Source: CAIWXH01 sp964555675 (GTDB lineage Bacteria; Chloroflexota; Chloroflexia; Chloroflexales; Chloroflexaceae). Taken from it: a stretch of DNA of 34,086 nucleotides. The stretch lies in NCBI GenBank assembly GCA_964555675.1, contig CAZKTU010000048.1, positions 1 to 34,086 on the forward strand. Direction: 5' to 3'. Below, one piece after another: positions 31,706-34,086 of the stretch (positions are counted from its first letter, which is position 1; each line of letters opens with the position of its first letter). Both the position numbers and the translations under genes were made by a program. The notes below the pieces were generated by a model. The model saw nothing but the letters and a program-made list of their open reading frames with translations, made no database searches and was not told the DNA's origin.

Positions 31706-32464
31706 ATGATCATCGACGCCTACAGCGCACCCGCAGCTGAAGCCCGCACACCCATTGCGGTCGCCGACTGTACGGTCGTCGTGCCCACCTACAACGAGGC
31801 CGAGAACATCGGCCAGCTCATCCCGCGCATCCTGGACTACCCCCGTTTCCGCGTCCTGGTGGTCGACGACGGCTCGCCCGACGGCACCGGCAACCTGGTG
31901 GCGGCCCTCGCGGCCGGCGAGCCCCGCGTGAGCCTGCACCGGCGTCAGGGGAAGCAGGGGTTGGGCACGGCCTACGTGGCCGGCTTCCGCCGGGCCCTGG
32001 CTGATGGGGCCGAGTATATCTTCGAGATGGACGCCGACTTCTCGCACGACCCGCGCTACTTGCCCGCGCTGCTGCGGGCCGCCGAGGAGGAGGCCGACCT
32101 GGCCCTCGGCTCGCGCTATGTGGCGGGCGGGGGCACCACCGACTGGGGGCTCGCGCGGCAGATGATTAGCCGCGGCGGCAACATCTACGCCGGCATCATC
32201 CTCGGGCTGCCGATCGCCGATGCGACGGGGGGTTTCCGCTGCTACAGGCGCCGCGTCCTCGAGGCGATCGACCTCGACCGGGTGCGCTCCAACGGCTATG
32301 CCTTCCAGATCGAACTGGCCTTCAGGGCCCACCAGGCGGGCTTTACGATTAAGGAGGTGCCGATCATCTTCCCCGACCGGCGGGTCGGCCGCTCGAAGAT
32401 GTCGCGCCGAATCGTCGTCGAAGCCCTGGTGAATGTCTGGAAGCTGCGCCTCGGTCTGATATAA
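31706..32464 (+). CDS. DPM1-like polyprenyl-phosphate glycosyltransferase (GT2)
   Basis: The protein has 252 residues. It likely moves mannose or another hexose from a nucleotide sugar to polyprenyl phosphate at the inner face of the membrane. Motifs are V-V-V-P-T-Y-N-E-A-E-N-I (24-35), D-D-G-S (54-57), the metal-binding D-A-D at 109-111 in F-E-M-D-A-D-F-S-H-D-P, and R-G-G-N-I-Y-A, T-G-G-F-R-C-Y-R. There is no C-terminal membrane segment, as in the single-domain DPM1 type; the usual bacterial two-domain forms add helices. GGGGAGG (31694-31700) precedes the ATG. Its divergent neighbours are GT-C-like proteins that could use its product. Its stop codon lies within the -10 box of the kinase gene. 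Confidence 0.88.
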   Translation: MIIDAYSAPAAEARTPIAVADCTVVVPTYNEAENIGQLIPRILDYPRFRVLVVDDGSPDGTGNLVAALAAGEPRVSLHRRQGKQGLGTAYVAGFRRALADGAEYIFEMDADFSHDPRYLPALLRAAEEEADLALGSRYVAGGGTTDWGLARQMISRGGNIYAGIILGLPIADATGGFRCYRRRVLEAIDLDRVRSNGYAFQIELAFRAHQAGFTIKEVPIIFPDRRVGRSKMSRRIVVEALVNVWKLRLGLI

Positions 32465-32465
32465 T
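32457..32465 (+). promoter_or_regulatory. Extended -10 promoter for the histidine kinase gene
   Basis: TGATATAAT is a perfect extended -10 (TG, one base, TATAAT at 32460-32465). Such promoters need little -35, and none is seen. The TAA stop of the DPM1-like gene (32462-32464) lies inside it. Transcription would start near 32472. Confidence 0.6.
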
Positions 32466-32500
32466 TCCCCCAGTGCCCCCTGTCCATGAAGGAGTCGCCC

Positions 32501-33571
32501 GTGGCCGCCGACGATATGCAGCAGAAGCTCGACGAGGCCCTGACTAGCTACCGCGAGGAGCTGGAGCGAACCCGACGCGAGGCCCAGGAGGTCGAGGTCC
32601 TGGTGCGCCAGAGCACCGTCGAGGTCGAGAAGCTCTCGCAGCGCGAGCTGTCGGTCTCGAACCGGGTCCGCGACCTGGAGGTCAACCTCGAGCGTTATAG
32701 CAAAGACGAGATCAAGAACTTCTACACCACAGCCCAGGAGGTGCAGATGCGCCTCCAGATTATGCGCGGCCAGCTCGAGCAGATCCAGGGCCGGCGCGAC
32801 GCACTGAAGGCGCGCCAGAGCTACCTCTCGTCGATGGTGGCCGTGCTGGGCGATCTGGCCGACTCGCTGAAGGCGGGCGGCGGCAAGGCCCAGGGCGCGG
32901 CCGCCGGGATCGACACCGAGACCATGGTGGCCAATATCATCCAGTCCCAGGAGAGCGAGCGCCTGCGCATCTCGCTGCAGATGCACGATGGGCCGGCCCA
33001 GGCCATGAGCAACCTGGTGCTGCGGGCCGAGATCTGCCAGCGCCTGATCGACCACGACCTCGACCAGGCCAGGGCCGAGCTGAACAGCCTGAAGACGGCG
33101 ATCAACGGCACGCTCCAGGACACGCGCAAGTTCATCTTCGACTTGCGGCCGATGACCCTCGACGACCTGGGCCTGGTGCCGACCCTGCGGCGCTACGCCA
33201 CCCAGTTTGGCGAGAAGAGCGGGGTCGAGGTCAACCTGATGATCCAGAACATGGAGCAGCGCCTGCCCAGCCACTATGAGGTGACGATCTTCCGCTTCGT
33301 CCAGGAGGCGCTGAACAACGTCGCCAAGCACGCGGGGGCCAACCAGGTGCGCGTGCTGCTCGACGGCGCGAGCCATACGCTGCAGATCCTGATCGAGGAC
33401 GACGGCAGCGGCTTCCATGTCAACGAGACCCTGGCCCACGCCAGCGCCCGCCGCAACATGGGCATCGCCAGTATGCGCCAGCAGATCGAAGTGCTGCTGC
33501 GCGGCGAGTTCGGCATCGAGAGCGCCATCGGCCGCGGGACGCGCGTGGCGGCCACGCTCCCCCTTCCGTAG
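32501..33571 (+). CDS. DegS-like cytoplasmic sensor histidine kinase
   Basis: The protein has 356 residues and no membrane segment. Residues about 5-125 are a long coiled coil rich in Glu/Arg/Gln, as in the DegS sensor. The dimerisation and phosphoacceptor helix (HisKA_3) has His162 in L-Q-M-H-D-G-P-A-Q. It is followed by F-I-F-D-L-R-P-M-T-L-D-D-L-G-L, and the ATPase domain has the N-box F-V-Q-E-A-L-N-N-V-A-K-H-A, E-D-D-G-S-G-F and G-I-A-S-M-R-Q. GTG 32501 is chosen because AAGGAG (32489-32494) sits 6 nt before it; ATG 32486 has no ribosome site. No NarL-type regulator gene lies next to it, so its partner is elsewhere. Confidence 0.92.
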   Translation: MAADDMQQKLDEALTSYREELERTRREAQEVEVLVRQSTVEVEKLSQRELSVSNRVRDLEVNLERYSKDEIKNFYTTAQEVQMRLQIMRGQLEQIQGRRDALKARQSYLSSMVAVLGDLADSLKAGGGKAQGAAAGIDTETMVANIIQSQESERLRISLQMHDGPAQAMSNLVLRAEICQRLIDHDLDQARAELNSLKTAINGTLQDTRKFIFDLRPMTLDDLGLVPTLRRYATQFGEKSGVEVNLMIQNMEQRLPSHYEVTIFRFVQEALNNVAKHAGANQVRVLLDGASHTLQILIEDDGSGFHVNETLAHASARRNMGIASMRQQIEVLLRGEFGIESAIGRGTRVAATLPLP

Positions 33572-33581
33572 GCTCAGGCGA

Positions 33582-33617
33582 CGGCCGCGGCGGCGCTGCC
33601 GTCGCGGCCGGTTTCGT
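33582..33617 (+). terminator. Terminator after the histidine kinase gene
   Basis: CGGCCGCG (33582-33589) pairs with CGCGGCCG (33603-33610), with four further pairs inside closing the loop CGCTG (33594-33598). It is followed by GTTTCGTG. The stem is strong, the T-run short. Confidence 0.6.
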
Positions 33618-33627
33618 GTGTGCAGAA

Positions 33628-33670
33628 GCCGAAATCAGCGTCTACTACGACGTACAGTAGTATTTTCGGC
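33628..33670 (+). repeat. Long hairpin in the flp upstream region
   Basis: GCCGAAAT (33628-33635) pairs with ATTTTCGGC (33662-33670, one extra T) and CTACT pairs with AGTAG inside. The T-rich right arm means it could add to termination of kinase transcription. Confidence 0.5.
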
Positions 33671-33701
33671 AGGCAGAAGTACTACCATCAGTACTCCCAA
33701 A

Positions 33702-33740
33702 AGCTCAGGACTATCAGACTATTGTCTGAGCTCTATCAGA
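33702..33740. promoter_or_regulatory. Direct and inverted repeats around the flp promoter -35
   Basis: CTATCAGA occurs at 33711-33718 and 33733-33740, starts 22 bp apart, about two helix turns. An inverted repeat, AGCTCA-G-GAC (33702-33711) with GTC-TGAGCT (33724-33732), overlaps the -35 box. AGTACT also occurs twice just upstream (33678-33683 and 33690-33695). These are candidate regulator sites. Confidence 0.45.
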
Positions 33741-33750
33741 ATTCTATACT
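33722..33750 (+). promoter_or_regulatory. Promoter for the flp pilin genes
   Basis: TTGTCT (33722-33727; 4 of 6), 17-bp spacer, TATACT (33745-33750; 5 of 6). The transcript would begin near 33757, about 50 nt before the first pilin ATG. Confidence 0.65.
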
Positions 33751-33806
33751 GCGGTGCGTAGGGCCAAACTACACGACTTAATCCACACGGGAGGGAGGTG
33801 AAACAC

Positions 33807-33962
33807 ATGCTTCGCAGCTTCTTCGCTAAGGAAGAGGGCCAGGGCCTCGTCGAGTACGCGCTCATCCTCGTGCTCATCGCTATCGTTGTTATCGGTATCC
33901 TGACGCTCCTCGGCGGCAAGGTCTCGTCGGTCTTCTCGAAGGTCAACAGCGGCCTCAAGTAG
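33807..33962 (+). CDS. flp: Flp/Fap-type pilin precursor
   Basis: The gene encodes 51 residues, a normal Flp pilin size, for a type IVb (Tad) pilus used in adhesion. The leader M-L-R-S-F-F-A-K-E-E-G ends in Gly11, followed by Q-G-L-V-E-Y-A-L-I. This is the prepilin-peptidase site of the family: Gly, then Glu at +5 and Tyr at +6. A hydrophobic helix (about 18-36) and a short Gly/Lys/Ser-rich tail follow. GGAGGTG (33794-33800) lies 6 nt before the ATG. A second, nearly identical copy begins 68 bp after the stop. The Tad secretion genes are not in the window. Confidence 0.93.
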   Translation: MLRSFFAKEEGQGLVEYALILVLIAIVVIGILTLLGGKVSSVFSKVNSGLK

Positions 33963-34030
33963 ACCACCCACGTACGCGCCCCTGACGGCACGCTTCGCAC
34001 TACATCTATCAGCCTGAAGGAGGAAGACCG

Positions 34031-34086
34031 ATGCTTCGCAGTTTCTTCGCTAAGGAAGAGGGCCAGGGTCTCGTCGAGTACGCGCT
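34031..34086 (+). CDS. flp: Second Flp-type pilin precursor, 3'-truncated by the window edge
   Basis: The first 56 nt differ from the first copy at only two bases, both silent (AGC/AGT and GGC/GGT), and encode the same leader M-L-R-S-F-F-A-K-E-E-G and the same E-Y motif. AAGGAGG (34017-34023) precedes the ATG by 7 nt. It is a tandem duplicate, probably co-transcribed; further copies may follow outside the window. Confidence 0.92.
   Translation, partial: MLRSFFAKEEGQGLVEYA

Noticed and set aside
32486..32500. ATG 32486 as the start of the histidine kinase
   Set aside because: There is no ribosome binding site before it, and AAGGAG at 32489-32494 is correctly placed for GTG 32501.

Overview
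The window is high-GC bacterial DNA with one run of 100 Ns (9491-9590), so it comes from a scaffolded draft genome or a metagenome bin. Gene content and style point to Chloroflexota, most likely class Chloroflexia. The signs are lipoproteins that start with a Leu-Ala-Ala-Cys lipobox and then an Ala/Thr/Pro/Glu-rich spacer, a Pro/Thr-rich membrane-anchored parvulin, a MurF-alanine racemase fusion, a bacterial PH-domain membrane protein, and paired 10-12-helix membrane proteins carrying a DFWWHL motif. The phylum call is inference from these traits; there is no rRNA or tRNA in the window.\n\nLayout. 1-2898: the end of ssb, a parvulin-type peptidyl-prolyl isomerase and a PH-domain membrane protein. 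2899-3739: 841 bp without a gene, holding an intrinsic terminator, a good sigma70-type promoter and a long structured leader for the next operon. 3740-8384: a peptide ABC transporter (oppA, oppB, oppC, without ATPase genes) followed by a YggS-type PLP protein. 8404-8994 (minus): a small membrane-anchored protein, whose promoter overlaps that of the operon on its right. 9351-16717: a complete branched-chain amino acid-type ABC transporter (double-domain binding protein, livH, livM, livG, livF) with a secreted protein of unknown function between the two ATPase genes. 16735-21444: a cell-wall block with the MurF-Alr fusion reading left and a DMT permease plus L-Ala-D/L-Glu-type epimerase reading right. 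21480-23372: an ANTAR response regulator behind an intrinsic terminator, then a sugar nucleotidyltransferase. 23385-24539 (minus): iron-dependent alcohol dehydrogenase. 24785-28462: FmdB-type zinc ribbon, serine acetyltransferase, cysteinyl-tRNA synthetase and PrmA methyltransferase. 28496-31590 (minus): two paralogous GT-C-like membrane proteins. 31706-33571: a DPM1-like glycosyltransferase and a DegS-like histidine kinase. 33807-end: two tandem Flp pilin genes, the second cut by the window edge.\n\nHow the parts fit. Several blocks deal with peptides, amino acids and cell wall: peptide import (Opp), amino acid import (Liv), D-alanine and muropeptide metabolism (MurF-Alr, epimerase, permease) and cysteine synthesis plus charging (cysE-cysS). 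The DPM1-like enzyme probably makes a polyprenyl-phosphate sugar that the two divergent GT-C-like proteins could use on cell-surface substrates. The signal with most claim to novelty is the leader of the ANTAR gene: its terminator ends 15 nt before the start codon, so transcription must pass through it, and a hairpin with an A1/G4 hexaloop overlaps the terminator. This looks like autoregulation by antitermination. A second notable signal is a 458-bp block that is perfectly identical between the two halves of the binding-protein gene while its flanks have diverged.
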